Source of the DNA: Pseudomonas weihenstephanensis
Lineage (GTDB): Bacteria > Pseudomonadota > Gammaproteobacteria > Pseudomonadales > Pseudomonadaceae
Assembly (NCBI RefSeq): GCF_001043055.1
Contig: NZ_JYLF01000008.1
Coordinates: forward strand, 62,001 to 126,000
Reading direction: 5' to 3'
Length of the DNA stretch: 64,000 nt
Position numbers and translations under genes: made by a program. This document shows, piece by piece, positions 34,567 to 42,618 of this stretch (positions are counted from its first letter, which is position 1; each line of letters begins with the position of its first letter). The notes under the pieces were generated by a model. It saw nothing but the letters and a program-made list of their open reading frames with translations, made no database searches and was not told the DNA's origin.

Positions 34567-36264
34567 ATGGACGATATGTACCGCAAGGCAGTGGATGCTG
34601 CTGCGATTTTTTCCGAGACCGACCTGAACGGCCGGATCACCTACGTCAACGAGCAGTTTTGTGAGGTGTCAGGTTATCCGCGCGAAGAGTTACTGGGCGC
34701 CAATCACCGGATTCTGAACTCGGGCTTTCACCCGCCCGAGTTCTTCATCGGCATGTGGCGCACGATTGCCCAGGGGCAGGTGTGGAAAGGTGAAATTTGT
34801 AACCGGGGCAAGGATGGCACCGTTTACTGGGTGGACAGCACCATGGTGCCGCTGGTGGATGAGTCCACCGGTGAGGTGCGCAAATATTTGTCGATCCGTT
34901 TTGATGTCAGTGAAAAGCGCCAATTACTGCACACCCTGCAATGGCGGGTGGGGCACGACGTGCTCACCGGGTTGCCGAACCGGACGTATCTGTCGGAGCT
35001 GTTGAACCGCGCGCTGGAGTTCTCTCGGGCCGAGGCCATCCCGTTGGCGGTGTGCATGCTCGACCTGGATGGCTTCAAGGCGGTCAATGATGGCTACGGC
35101 CATGCCAGTGGCGATTTGTTGTTGATCGAAGTGGCCAAGCGGTTGAAAGGCATCATGCGGGGCGAGGACGTTGTAGCGCGGCTGGCAGGCGACGAATTCG
35201 TGCTGATTATGCGCCATGTACGCGATGCCGATGAGCTGCGCGGCGCCATGCAGCGCGTGCTGGCCGCCATCTCGCAGCCTTACACGGTGTGCGACAAAAC
35301 CCTCAGTGTTTGCGCAAGTATCGGCGTCACCCTCTATCCCCCTGACAATGAAGATGCGGGCACTTTGCTGCGCCACGCGGATCAAGCCATGTACGTGGCC
35401 AAACAAAGTGGCCGTAACCGCTTCCATTTGTTTGATGTACTCAAAGGGCGCGAGATCAAGGCGACGCATCAGCAAGTCGAGCGTGTGCGTCAGGCACTGG
35501 CGGCGGGGGAGTTGTGTTTGCACTATCAGCCCAAGGTCAATATGCGCACCGGTGAAGTGGTGGGTTTTGAAGGGTTGTTGCGCTGGCAGCACCCGAAAAA
35601 GGGCTTGGTGCAACCTGCAGATTTTTTACCGGTGATCGAGCAGACCGATTTGATCATCGACATCGGTGAGTGGGTGATTGCCCAAGCCATTGAGCAAATG
35701 CACGCATGGCAGGGCCAGGGCGCGCACTGGCCGATCAGCGTCAATATTGCGGCCCGGCATTTCCAGCGTGCGGATTTTGTCGAGCGGCTTAAAGTGTTGC
35801 TGGCCCGGCATGCGGATGTCGCGCCCGAAAAGCTTGACCTGGAAATCATCGAATCGACGGCCATCGAAAACATGCAGCATGTCAGTCAGTGCCTCAAAGC
35901 GTGTCAGGCCTTGGGCGTGCGTTTTTCGCTGGATGATTTTGGTACCGGCTATTCGTCACTGAGTTACCTCAAGCGTTTGCCGACCCAAACCATCAAAATC
36001 GACAAGTCTTTTGTACGCGATATTTTGCATGACAAGGACGATCTGGCGCTGACCATTGCAGTGGTTGGACTGGCGCGGGCCTTTGGGCGAAAAGTCATCG
36101 CCGAAGGGCTTGAAAGCGAAGCGCAGGGCAGTTTGTTGATGCATCTGGGGTGCGAAGTGGCCCAGGGCTATTTCATCGCACGGCCGATGCCGATTCGCGA
36201 CGTGGCCAGTTGGGTGGCCAGTTTCAAGCCGCCCACCGCCTGGTTGCACCAGGCCTGCGCTTAA
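34567..36264 (+). CDS. PAS-GGDEF-EAL protein (cyclic-di-GMP signalling)
   Basis: Cytosolic protein of 565 residues with three domains. The PAS domain is at about residues 10-120 (GRITYVNEQFCEVSGYPREE, NRGKDGTVYWVDSTMVPL). The GGDEF domain is at about 130-290, with the core changed to LAGDEFVLI (AGDEF instead of GGDEF). The EAL domain is at about 300-550, with FEGLLRWQHP (EGL instead of EAL) but keeping SVNIAARHF, LEIIES, LDDFGTGYSSLSYLKRLP, IKIDKSF and AEGLES. The retained metal and catalytic residues suggest phosphodiesterase activity is possible; AGDEF variants can still make c-di-GMP. It follows the aer-like gene by 22 bases, pointing to coupled redox sensing and motility or biofilm control. 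Confidence 0.88.
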   Translation: MDDMYRKAVDAAAIFSETDLNGRITYVNEQFCEVSGYPREELLGANHRILNSGFHPPEFFIGMWRTIAQGQVWKGEICNRGKDGTVYWVDSTMVPLVDESTGEVRKYLSIRFDVSEKRQLLHTLQWRVGHDVLTGLPNRTYLSELLNRALEFSRAEAIPLAVCMLDLDGFKAVNDGYGHASGDLLLIEVAKRLKGIMRGEDVVARLAGDEFVLIMRHVRDADELRGAMQRVLAAISQPYTVCDKTLSVCASIGVTLYPPDNEDAGTLLRHADQAMYVAKQSGRNRFHLFDVLKGREIKATHQQVERVRQALAAGELCLHYQPKVNMRTGEVVGFEGLLRWQHPKKGLVQPADFLPVIEQTDLIIDIGEWVIAQAIEQMHAWQGQGAHWPISVNIAARHFQRADFVERLKVLLARHADVAPEKLDLEIIESTAIENMQHVSQCLKACQALGVRFSLDDFGTGYSSLSYLKRLPTQTIKIDKSFVRDILHDKDDLALTIAVVGLARAFGRKVIAEGLESEAQGSLLMHLGCEVAQGYFIARPMPIRDVASWVASFKPPTAWLHQACA

Positions 36265-36268
36265 GTCC

Positions 36269-37012
36269 TCAAGGCGCGGAGGGCGTGGTATAGCGGGCGA
36301 TGATGCGCTCAATCTCGCCCGAATCGCGCATGTTCACCAAGGTGTCGAGGATCCGCCCGGTTGCCAGGTGCGGATCGTTACGCACCATGCAGCTCAGCCG
36401 TTGTTCCTGGATCAGCGCCACGCTGTGCAGTTGATCCGTCTGTTCGCGGCTTTTATTGACCCAATCCAGCGCCCATTGATTGCTCACGGCGTAGTCAAAG
36501 CGCCTGGCAATCAGCATTTGCAAGACTTGCTCCTGGCTGCGGGCGTCATCGCGGTGCAGCTTTTCCGCATCAAACAAAGGCTGCAATGAGGGGTAGGTGT
36601 AGCTCAGCACCGTGCCGATCGATTGCTGGGGCAGCGTTTGCACGTTGACCGGGTTGAGGTGCTTGTGCGTGCTGACCAATACATCGCGCTGCTCCAGAAG
36701 CGGTTCGCTCCACAGGTAGTTGCGGGCACTGTGGCCCACCCAGGCGGGTGCGACAAAGCAGCGAATATCCACTTCGCCATGCTCCATTGCGCTCTGCACC
36801 CGTGCTCGGGCCAGGACTTGGAACTGCACGGGCTGCCCGAGGTGGCGTGCCAGGCTGAGTATCAGGTCATAGAGGATGCCTGAGGTGGGTTGGCCGTCTG
36901 TGACCTCGATCATCGGCATGGCCCAGCTATCGGCTACCGCCACGCGCAAGGCAGCCGAGTGAGCGTGACCGGTTATCACCGCGAGCAGCAAAGCACACAG
37001 GATCAAGCGCAT
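36269..37012 (-). CDS. Periplasmic solute-binding protein family 3 (orphan)
   Basis: Secreted protein of 247 residues. The N-terminal signal peptide (MRLILCALLLAVITGHAHSA) is followed by a type 3 solute-binding fold: LRVAVADSWAMPMIE, SGILYDLILSLARHLGQPVQ, GEVDIRCFVAP, and a C-terminal RILDTLVNMRDSGEIERI ending. Such proteins bind amino acids or similar for ABC importers, but no permease or ATPase gene is next to it, so it may instead be a signalling or enzyme-like variant. Its end nearly abuts the convergent GGDEF-EAL gene. GGAG lies six bases before the start. Ligand unknown. Confidence 0.75.
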   Translation of the reverse strand: MRLILCALLLAVITGHAHSAALRVAVADSWAMPMIEVTDGQPTSGILYDLILSLARHLGQPVQFQVLARARVQSAMEHGEVDIRCFVAPAWVGHSARNYLWSEPLLEQRDVLVSTHKHLNPVNVQTLPQQSIGTVLSYTYPSLQPLFDAEKLHRDDARSQEQVLQMLIARRFDYAVSNQWALDWVNKSREQTDQLHSVALIQEQRLSCMVRNDPHLATGRILDTLVNMRDSGEIERIIARYTTPSAP

Positions 37013-37155
37013 TACAGTCTCCGCCAGGTGGCCTGAGAGAGCTAAATAGCCCGCTAGAGAGCAGCATAGTCAGAATAGGCGGCCACACCAGATGCAATTT
37101 TGGCCTTGCTCCGCTAGCATTAGCGCCTTCTGCTTTTCAGACGCGACGGTTATCA

Positions 37156-39207
37156 ATGAGTTATCAGGTTCTTGCACGTAAATGGCGTCCGCGCTCGTTC
37201 CGCGAAATGGTCGGCCAGACCCATGTGCTCAAGGCTCTGATCAATGCCCTGGACAGTCAGCGCTTGCATCACGCCTACCTGTTTACCGGTACCCGTGGCG
37301 TGGGCAAGACCACCATTGCGCGGATCATCGCCAAATGCCTGAACTGTGAAACAGGTATCACCTCGACCCCGTGCGGCGAATGCTCGGTGTGCCGCGAAAT
37401 CGACGAAGGCCGGTTTGTTGACCTGATCGAGATCGACGCCGCCAGCCGCACCAAGGTCGAAGACACCCGTGAGCTGCTCGATAACGTGCAGTACGCGCCG
37501 AGCCGTGGGCGCTTCAAGGTCTACCTGATCGACGAAGTGCACATGCTCTCCAGTCACTCGTTCAATGCGTTGCTCAAAACCCTCGAAGAGCCGCCGCCCT
37601 ACGTCAAGTTCATCCTGGCGACCACCGATCCGCAAAAGCTGCCAGCGACCATTTTGTCCCGTTGCTTGCAGTTCTCGCTCAAGAACATGACCCCTGAGCG
37701 TGTGGTTGAGCATTTGAGCCACGTGCTCAGTGTCGAAAACATCCCTTTTGAAGATGACGCGTTGTGGTTGTTGGGCCGTGCGGCCGACGGCTCGATGCGC
37801 GATGCCATGAGCCTGACCGATCAGGCGATTGCGTTTGGCGAAGGCAAAGTGCTGGCGGGCGATGTGCGCGCCATGCTCGGCACGCTGGATCACGGCCAGG
37901 TGTTTGACCTGTTGCACGCCTTGATCGAAGGCGATGCGCGCGCGCTGCTTGAAGCCGTGCGTCACTTGGCCGAGCAGGGGCCTGACTGGAACGGCGTGCT
38001 CTCAGAAATCCTCAACGTGTTCCATCGCGTGGCCATTGCCCAGGCATTGCCTGAAGGCCTGGACAACGGCCACGGCGACCGCGACCGGGTGTTGGCGCTG
38101 GCCAGCGCGCTGCCCGCCGAAGACGTGCAATTTTATTACCAGATGGGCCTGATTGGTCGACGTGACTTGCCACTCGCGCCCGACCCGCGGGGTGGCTTTG
38201 AGATGGTGCTGCTGCGCATGCTGGCTTTCCGCCCCGCAGGCACCGCGGATGCGCCCAGTCAGCCGCTAAAGCCAGTGGGGATCAGCCAGGCCACAGTTGA
38301 TTCCACCTCACCTGTGGCGGCGACTGCGGCAGTCGCTGCGCCAGCACCTGCACCTGTCGCAGCGCCTGCCCCCGAGGCGACTGCGCAACCTGCACCGACG
38401 CCAGCCCCTGTGGTGGAGACAACGGCGCCTGTGGTGGCCGAAATCGACTTGCCCTGGAACGAACCATCTGCGCCAGTGATTGAGCAGGAGGCGCCCCCTG
38501 AGCCGGTGCTGGACACCGTCAGCGAGCAGCCCGAGTTGCCGCCGATGCCGTTGCCGACTCCGGACAGCGTGGTGCCGGACGCTCCCGAGTGGAGCGCGGC
38601 GCCGATGCCGCAGCCAACACCTGAGCAGGTCGACGCCGCGTTGTCGGGCATGGACCGCGATGACGAGCCGCCACTGGACGAAGATTACATTGAGCCGGAC
38701 ATGGACTCGGCGGCTTACAGCTACCTCGACGAGTTGGCCAGTGAGCATGCGGCGCAACCTGCGCCAGAGCCTGAGCCGCTGCCTGCTTCCATGCCGGCGA
38801 CGGGCCTGGCCCTTGAATGGCTGAACCTGTTCCCCCAATTACCGGTATCGGGGATGACGGCGAGTATCGGTGCCAACTGCACGCTGATCGCGGTCGAGGG
38901 CGATGACTGGCTGCTGCACCTTGACCCGGCACACAGCGCACTGTTTAACGCGACTCAGCAGCGTCGGCTCAATGACGCGCTGAACCAGCACTTGCAGCGC
39001 ACCCTCAAGGTCACCATCGAGCTGATCAAGTCTGAGCAAGAAACCCCGGCGCAAGCCGCTTCACGTTTGCGTGCCGAACGTCAGCGCCTGGCCGAAGAAT
39101 CGATTTATGCGGACCCGCTGGTCCAGCAAATGATTAAACAGTTCGACGCCTCGGTGCGTGACGATACGATTCAACCTGTCGACGTCATCGAGGCTCAGGC
39201 CTCTTGA
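37156..39207 (+). CDS. dnaX: DNA polymerase III tau/gamma subunit
   Basis: Clamp-loader ATPase of 683 residues. Walker A is GTRGVGKTTIARI near residue 45, followed by a Cys4 zinc module (CLNCETGITSTPCGECSVC), Walker B LIDEVHMLS and the SRC motif ILSRCLQF. A long alanine/proline-rich linker spans about residues 365-540. The C-terminal domain binds the polymerase and DnaB (LEWLNLFPQLPVSGMTASI, LQRTLKVTIELI). I saw no A-AAA-AAG slippery heptamer, so the shorter gamma form made by frameshifting in E. coli is not predicted here. It is followed by ybaB and recR, the usual order. Confidence 0.96.
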   Translation: MSYQVLARKWRPRSFREMVGQTHVLKALINALDSQRLHHAYLFTGTRGVGKTTIARIIAKCLNCETGITSTPCGECSVCREIDEGRFVDLIEIDAASRTKVEDTRELLDNVQYAPSRGRFKVYLIDEVHMLSSHSFNALLKTLEEPPPYVKFILATTDPQKLPATILSRCLQFSLKNMTPERVVEHLSHVLSVENIPFEDDALWLLGRAADGSMRDAMSLTDQAIAFGEGKVLAGDVRAMLGTLDHGQVFDLLHALIEGDARALLEAVRHLAEQGPDWNGVLSEILNVFHRVAIAQALPEGLDNGHGDRDRVLALASALPAEDVQFYYQMGLIGRRDLPLAPDPRGGFEMVLLRMLAFRPAGTADAPSQPLKPVGISQATVDSTSPVAATAAVAAPAPAPVAAPAPEATAQPAPTPAPVVETTAPVVAEIDLPWNEPSAPVIEQEAPPEPVLDTVSEQPELPPMPLPTPDSVVPDAPEWSAAPMPQPTPEQVDAALSGMDRDDEPPLDEDYIEPDMDSAAYSYLDELASEHAAQPAPEPEPLPASMPATGLALEWLNLFPQLPVSGMTASIGANCTLIAVEGDDWLLHLDPAHSALFNATQQRRLNDALNQHLQRTLKVTIELIKSEQETPAQAASRLRAERQRLAEESIYADPLVQQMIKQFDASVRDDTIQPVDVIEAQAS

Positions 39208-39283
39208 CGCAGGGTCAACCCTTACAGCTCGTGGCCGATAGGGCCATGAGTACATTGTGCAAATACAGATTGAGGTGATTCCC

Positions 39284-39622
39284 ATGATGAAAGGTGGCAT
39301 GGCCGGCCTGATGAAGCAGGCGCAGCAGATGCAAGAAAAAATGGCCAAGATGCAGGAAGAGTTGGCCAACGCAGAAGTCACCGGCAAGGCCGGTGGCGAC
39401 ATGGTGAGCGTGGTGATGACCGGTCGTCACGACATCAAGCGCGTGAGCATTGACCCAAGCCTGCTCGAAGGCGTGAGCGACGATGATCGCGAAGTGCTGG
39501 AAGACTTGTTCGCGGCAGCGGTAAACGACGCCGTTCGCAAGATCGAAGCCAACAGCCAGGACAAAATGAGCGGCGTGACCTCTGGCATGCAATTGCCACC
39601 GGGCATGAAACTGCCGTTCTAA
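39284..39622 (+). CDS. YbaB/EbfC nucleoid-associated protein
   Basis: Small DNA-binding protein of 112 residues acting as a dimer on the nucleoid. The sequence GGMAGLMKQAQQMQEKMAKM begins the helical part, and DDREVLEDLFAAAVNDAVRK and the GMQLPPGMKLPF ending are family marks. The ATG at 39284 follows GAGGTG at 39272-39277; the frame is open to 39257 upstream but not conserved. Lies 76 bases after dnaX and ends in a clear terminator, so dnaX-ybaB is probably one unit separate from recR. Confidence 0.95.
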   Translation: MMKGGMAGLMKQAQQMQEKMAKMQEELANAEVTGKAGGDMVSVVMTGRHDIKRVSIDPSLLEGVSDDDREVLEDLFAAAVNDAVRKIEANSQDKMSGVTSGMQLPPGMKLPF

Positions 39623-39631
39623 AGCCCTTTA

Positions 39632-39665
39632 AAAAAGCCAGGCCGATCGCGCCTGGCTTTTTTTT
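39632..39665 (+). terminator. Rho-independent terminator after ybaB
   Basis: GCCAGGC (39637-39643) pairs with GCCTGGC (39651-39657) across a 7-base loop, flanked by an A run and followed by eight T. Confidence 0.92.
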
Positions 39666-39745
39666 GCCCGCGTACCCGCTGCCGCAGGCGGCGTCTGATT
39701 GCGAAGCGATCATAAACCTGAGCCCGCACACTTGCTGAACCGCTT

Positions 39746-39772
39746 CAATCGCAGCCTCGTACTGATCATCAG
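39746..39772 (-). repeat. Intergenic repeat, partial (copy 3)
   Basis: CAATCGCAGCCTCGTACTGA then TCATCAG matches the core GATCGCAGCCTCGT-(3-4)-CTCGTCAG of the copy at 40554-40582, read on the minus strand, with an interrupted right side. It lies between ybaB and recR. Confidence 0.45.
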
Positions 39773-39874
39773 AGGGCACAGCCTGGCTGCCCACGTCAGC
39801 GTGTCTACAAGATTTGACGCTGTTCCATACGGCGGGTATAAACCGCCTCTCGTTGTTTTGTCGGACTTTTCCTT

Positions 39875-40477
39875 ATGAGCTTTAGCCCCCTGATTCGCCA
39901 ACTGATCGATGCCTTGCGCACTTTGCCGGGGGTCGGTCAAAAGACCGCGCAGCGCATGGCCTTGCAGTTGCTGGAGCGTGATCGCAGTGGCGGCTCGCGT
40001 TTGGCGCTGGCACTGAGCCAGGCGATGGAGGGTGTTGGGCACTGCCGACTGTGCCGGACGCTGACCGAAGACGACTTATGTCCGCAATGCGCCGACGTGC
40101 GTCGTGACGACACGCTGCTGTGTGTGGTGGAAGGGCCGATGGACGTGTATGCCGTTGAACAAACCGGTTATCGAGGGCGTTATTTCGTACTCAAGGGGCA
40201 CTTGTCGCCGCTTGACGGGCTGGGGCCTGAGGCGATTGGCATCCCGCAACTGATGGCACGCATTGACGGGCAGGGCAGTTTTACCGAAGTGATTCTGGCC
40301 ACCAACCCGACCGTTGAAGGTGAAGCCACCGCGCACTACATTGCCCAGCTGTTGAGCAGTAAAGGCCTGATCGCATCGCGCATCGCACACGGTGTGCCGC
40401 TGGGAGGCGAGTTGGAACTGGTGGATGGCGGGACGCTGGCGCATTCATTCGCCGGGCGTAAACCCATCGCCCTGTAA
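39875..40477 (+). CDS. recR: Recombination mediator protein RecR
   Basis: DNA repair protein of 200 residues that, with RecO and RecF, helps load RecA at gaps. N-terminal helix-hairpin-helix region (LIRQLIDALRTLPGVGQKTA), the Cys4 zinc finger (CRLCRTLTEDDLCPQC), then the Toprim domain (LLCVVEGPMDVYAVEQTG, GRYFVLKGHLSPLDGLGPEA, LATNPTVEGEATAHYI) and the C-terminal RIAHGVPLGGELELVDGGTL. Full length, nothing odd. Confidence 0.97.
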   Translation: MSFSPLIRQLIDALRTLPGVGQKTAQRMALQLLERDRSGGSRLALALSQAMEGVGHCRLCRTLTEDDLCPQCADVRRDDTLLCVVEGPMDVYAVEQTGYRGRYFVLKGHLSPLDGLGPEAIGIPQLMARIDGQGSFTEVILATNPTVEGEATAHYIAQLLSSKGLIASRIAHGVPLGGELELVDGGTLAHSFAGRKPIAL

Positions 40478-40534
40478 CGTCTGGCGCGCAGCGCGAGGCG
40501 ATCGTAAACGTTGGTCTGCTGCACCACGTTGAGT

Positions 40535-40595
40535 GGTTTTACGACGACGTTGTCGCCGATCGCAGCCTCGTGTTACTCGTCAGCGCCTACAGGTT
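40535..40595 (-). repeat. Intergenic repeat, full copy (copy 4)
   Basis: On the minus strand this reads AACCTGTAGGCGCTGACGAG, then TAACACGAGGCTGCGATCGG and ends ..GTCGTCGTAAAACC. The same frame (CTGTAG-GCTGACGAG-GAGGCTGCG-TCGTAAAACC) is present at 44116-44178 and 58023-58084. It lies between recR and the convergent apt gene. Confidence 0.7.
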
Positions 40596-40648
40596 TATGC
40601 GTGCGATACCGACAACGGTGCAAGTTATCACGCGCTTGCTTCAGGTCG

Positions 40649-41194
40649 TTATTCGGTCAGTGAAAACGCGGTCAGGCTGAAGGTCGGTACGCCGATGTCG
40701 TTCAGGCGCTCAGAGCCGCCCAGTTCCGGGAGGTCGATAATGGCCGCCGCTTCGAACACCGTCGCGCCCATGCGTCGCGCCAGATTGGCCGCCGCGATCA
40801 ACGTTCCGCCCGTGGCAATCAGGTCATCGACGATCAGCAGCGAATCCCCTTCGCACAAACTGTCGGCATGCACTTCCAGAAAAGCTTCGCCATATTCCGT
40901 TTGATAGCCTTCGGCTAGCACGTTGGCTGGCAGCTTGCCTTGCTTGCGAAACAGAATCAGAGGCTTGTTAAGCTGATGGGCCAGCACCGAGCCAATCAAA
41001 AAGCCACGCGCATCCATCGCCCCGATGTGGCTGAAATCAGCTTCGACATAGCGTTCGATAAAGGTGTCGGCGATCACGCGCATGGCGCGGGGCGATTGGT
41101 AAAGCGGGGTAATGTCACGAAAAATCACGCCCGGCTTGGGGAAGTCAATGACCGGGCGAATCAGGGATTTTAGGCAAAAGTCGTTGAAGGCCAT
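40649..41194 (-). CDS. apt: Adenine phosphoribosyltransferase
   Basis: Purine salvage enzyme of 181 residues making AMP from adenine and PRPP in the cytosol. Visible are the N-terminal IRPVIDFPKPGVIFRDITPL, the ARGFLIG loop, the flexible RKQGKLPANVLAEGYQTEYG segment and the PRPP-binding motif LLIVDDLIATGGT. The start at 41194 gives the family N terminus (MAFNDFCLKSLIR); a longer open frame reaches into anr and is not used. It runs in the same direction as anr, 56 bases after the anr stop. Confidence 0.95.
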   Translation of the reverse strand: MAFNDFCLKSLIRPVIDFPKPGVIFRDITPLYQSPRAMRVIADTFIERYVEADFSHIGAMDARGFLIGSVLAHQLNKPLILFRKQGKLPANVLAEGYQTEYGEAFLEVHADSLCEGDSLLIVDDLIATGGTLIAAANLARRMGATVFEAAAIIDLPELGGSERLNDIGVPTFSLTAFSLTE

Positions 41195-41250
41195 TAGGCA
41201 GATGTCCTGGCATGCGTTAAGCGCGCCAGTATAGTCGCTATTGGCCTGTT

Positions 41251-41985
41251 TTAGACTTCCATGGCGCCGCCAGCGAGGGCGCACAGTTGAATCGGATCAA
41301 GGATGTGGATTTCTTTGCCTTCGGCGGCCAGCAGTTCATTTTGCTGGAAGCGGGTAAAGACGCGCGAGACGGTTTCTACCGCCAAGCCCAGGTAATTGCC
41401 GATTTCGTTACGTGACATGCTCAAGCGGAACTGATTGGCTGAGAAGCCGCGTGCACGGAAGCGCGCCGACAAATTCACCAAAAAGGTGGCAATGCGCTCA
41501 TCAGCGGTTTTTTTCGACAGCAACAGCATCATTTGCTGATCGTCACGGATTTCACGGCTCATCACACGCATCAATTGGCGGCGTAGCTGAGGCAGTTGCA
41601 GCGCCAGTTCGTCCAGGCGCTCGAAAGGGATCTCGCACACCGAGGTGGTTTCCAGTGCCTGCGCCGACACCGGATACGTTTCAGTGTCCATGCCCGACAA
41701 GCCGACCAGCTCACTCGGCAAATGGAAACCGGTGATCTGCTCTTCGCCACTGTCGCTCAAGCTGAAGGTTTTAAGTGCGCCCGAACGTACTGCGTATACC
41801 GAGCCAAACGTGTCGCCCTGGCGAAACAGGAACTCGCCTTTTTTCAGCGGGCGGCCTCGTTTAACGATCTCATCCAACGCATCCATGTCTTCCAGATTCA
41901 ACGAAAGTGGCAAACAAAGAGGGGCCAGGCTGCAATCCTTGCAGTGAGCCTGGGTATGAGCGCGCAGTTTTACTGGCTCGGACAT
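41251..41985 (-). CDS. anr: Oxygen-sensing transcriptional regulator Anr (FNR type)
   Basis: Crp/Fnr-family activator of 244 residues. Its four [4Fe-4S] ligand cysteines are visible: three in HCKDCSLAPLC-type spacing near residues 15-24 and one in TSVCEIPF. The cyclic-nucleotide-like beta barrel follows, then a dimerisation helix (LRRQLMRVMSREIRDDQQMM) and a helix-turn-helix whose recognition helix carries the FNR-type signature LAVETVSRVFTRFQ (E..SR). It senses low oxygen and turns on microaerobic and denitrification genes at TTGAT-N4-ATCAA boxes; such boxes are seen before hemN and the second cbb3 operon here. Confidence 0.96.
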   Translation of the reverse strand: MSEPVKLRAHTQAHCKDCSLAPLCLPLSLNLEDMDALDEIVKRGRPLKKGEFLFRQGDTFGSVYAVRSGALKTFSLSDSGEEQITGFHLPSELVGLSGMDTETYPVSAQALETTSVCEIPFERLDELALQLPQLRRQLMRVMSREIRDDQQMMLLLSKKTADERIATFLVNLSARFRARGFSANQFRLSMSRNEIGNYLGLAVETVSRVFTRFQQNELLAAEGKEIHILDPIQLCALAGGAMEV

Positions 41986-42135
41986 TTCTTAAATCCTTGT
42001 GGGAAAACACACATAAGACGCAAGGGTACCCCAGCTAAGGAGTCGAGGCCAGCGCGCCATTTCAGAGCGCTGAGCTCAAGATATGCAGGATTTGGCCGAC
42101 ACAATTGTTATCGCTTAACCACGGGAGCAGGGAAG

Positions 42136-42615
42136 ATGTCGTCGATGGGTGGAATTACCGTTAGCCAGAGTGGCATGTTGCCAGTCTACGAGCGGACCAA
42201 AATTAGCGAAGTGGCGCCTGCTGCTGACAAAGCGCCCAAGCTGGATGCGGACACCGGTGCGCCTGTTGAAGGGGTCAAAGTGACGATCTCGGGGGCCGCC
42301 CTGAAGACCGCGAACGCTCAGAAAAGCCAGGACAATGACATTACAGAGAGTGGCTTGTCTGATCAGGCGCAGAAAATTCTGAAGATGATTCGCGAACTCA
42401 AAAAGCAGATCGCCGAGAAGCAAGCGCAGTTGCAGCAAGTGATGACCAACAAGAGCCTGAGCCCCGAGCAAGCCAATGCCCAGGCCAGTGCGCTGCAATC
42501 AGCCATTTCTGTGCTCAATGCCGCATTGATGACGGCCATTTCAAGCCTGAACGAAGCCATGAAGGACTCGAGCGCGGACGACGCGGTCAAAGCCTCTTCA
42601 TTGGCGGCGAAGTAG
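42136..42615 (+). CDS. Conserved hypothetical coiled-coil protein between anr and hemN
   Basis: Protein of 159 residues with a polar, possibly disordered N-terminal half (MSSMGGITVSQSGM..., VKVTISGAALKTANAQ) and a helical C-terminal half with coiled-coil character (QAQKILKMIRELKKQIAEKQ, AQLQQVMTNKSLSPEQANAQ, SAISVLNAALMTAISSLNEA). It resembles FlxA-like proteins in layout. There is no signal peptide or membrane helix. P. aeruginosa has a hypothetical gene at the same place (between anr and hemN). The frame is open far upstream across anr, but ATG 42136 has GGAG/GGGA sites just ahead. Function unknown; I could not place an Anr box directly in front. Confidence 0.75.
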   Translation: MSSMGGITVSQSGMLPVYERTKISEVAPAADKAPKLDADTGAPVEGVKVTISGAALKTANAQKSQDNDITESGLSDQAQKILKMIRELKKQIAEKQAQLQQVMTNKSLSPEQANAQASALQSAISVLNAALMTAISSLNEAMKDSSADDAVKASSLAAK

Positions 42616-42618
42616 CGG

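Noticed and set aside
37156..39207. Programmed frameshift in dnaX
   Set aside because: No A-AAA-AAG type heptamer with a following stem was found; only the full tau form is supported.
41596..42135. Upstream extension of the coiled-coil gene across anr
   Set aside because: The first 180 codons are antisense to anr; ATG 42136 has its own ribosome site.
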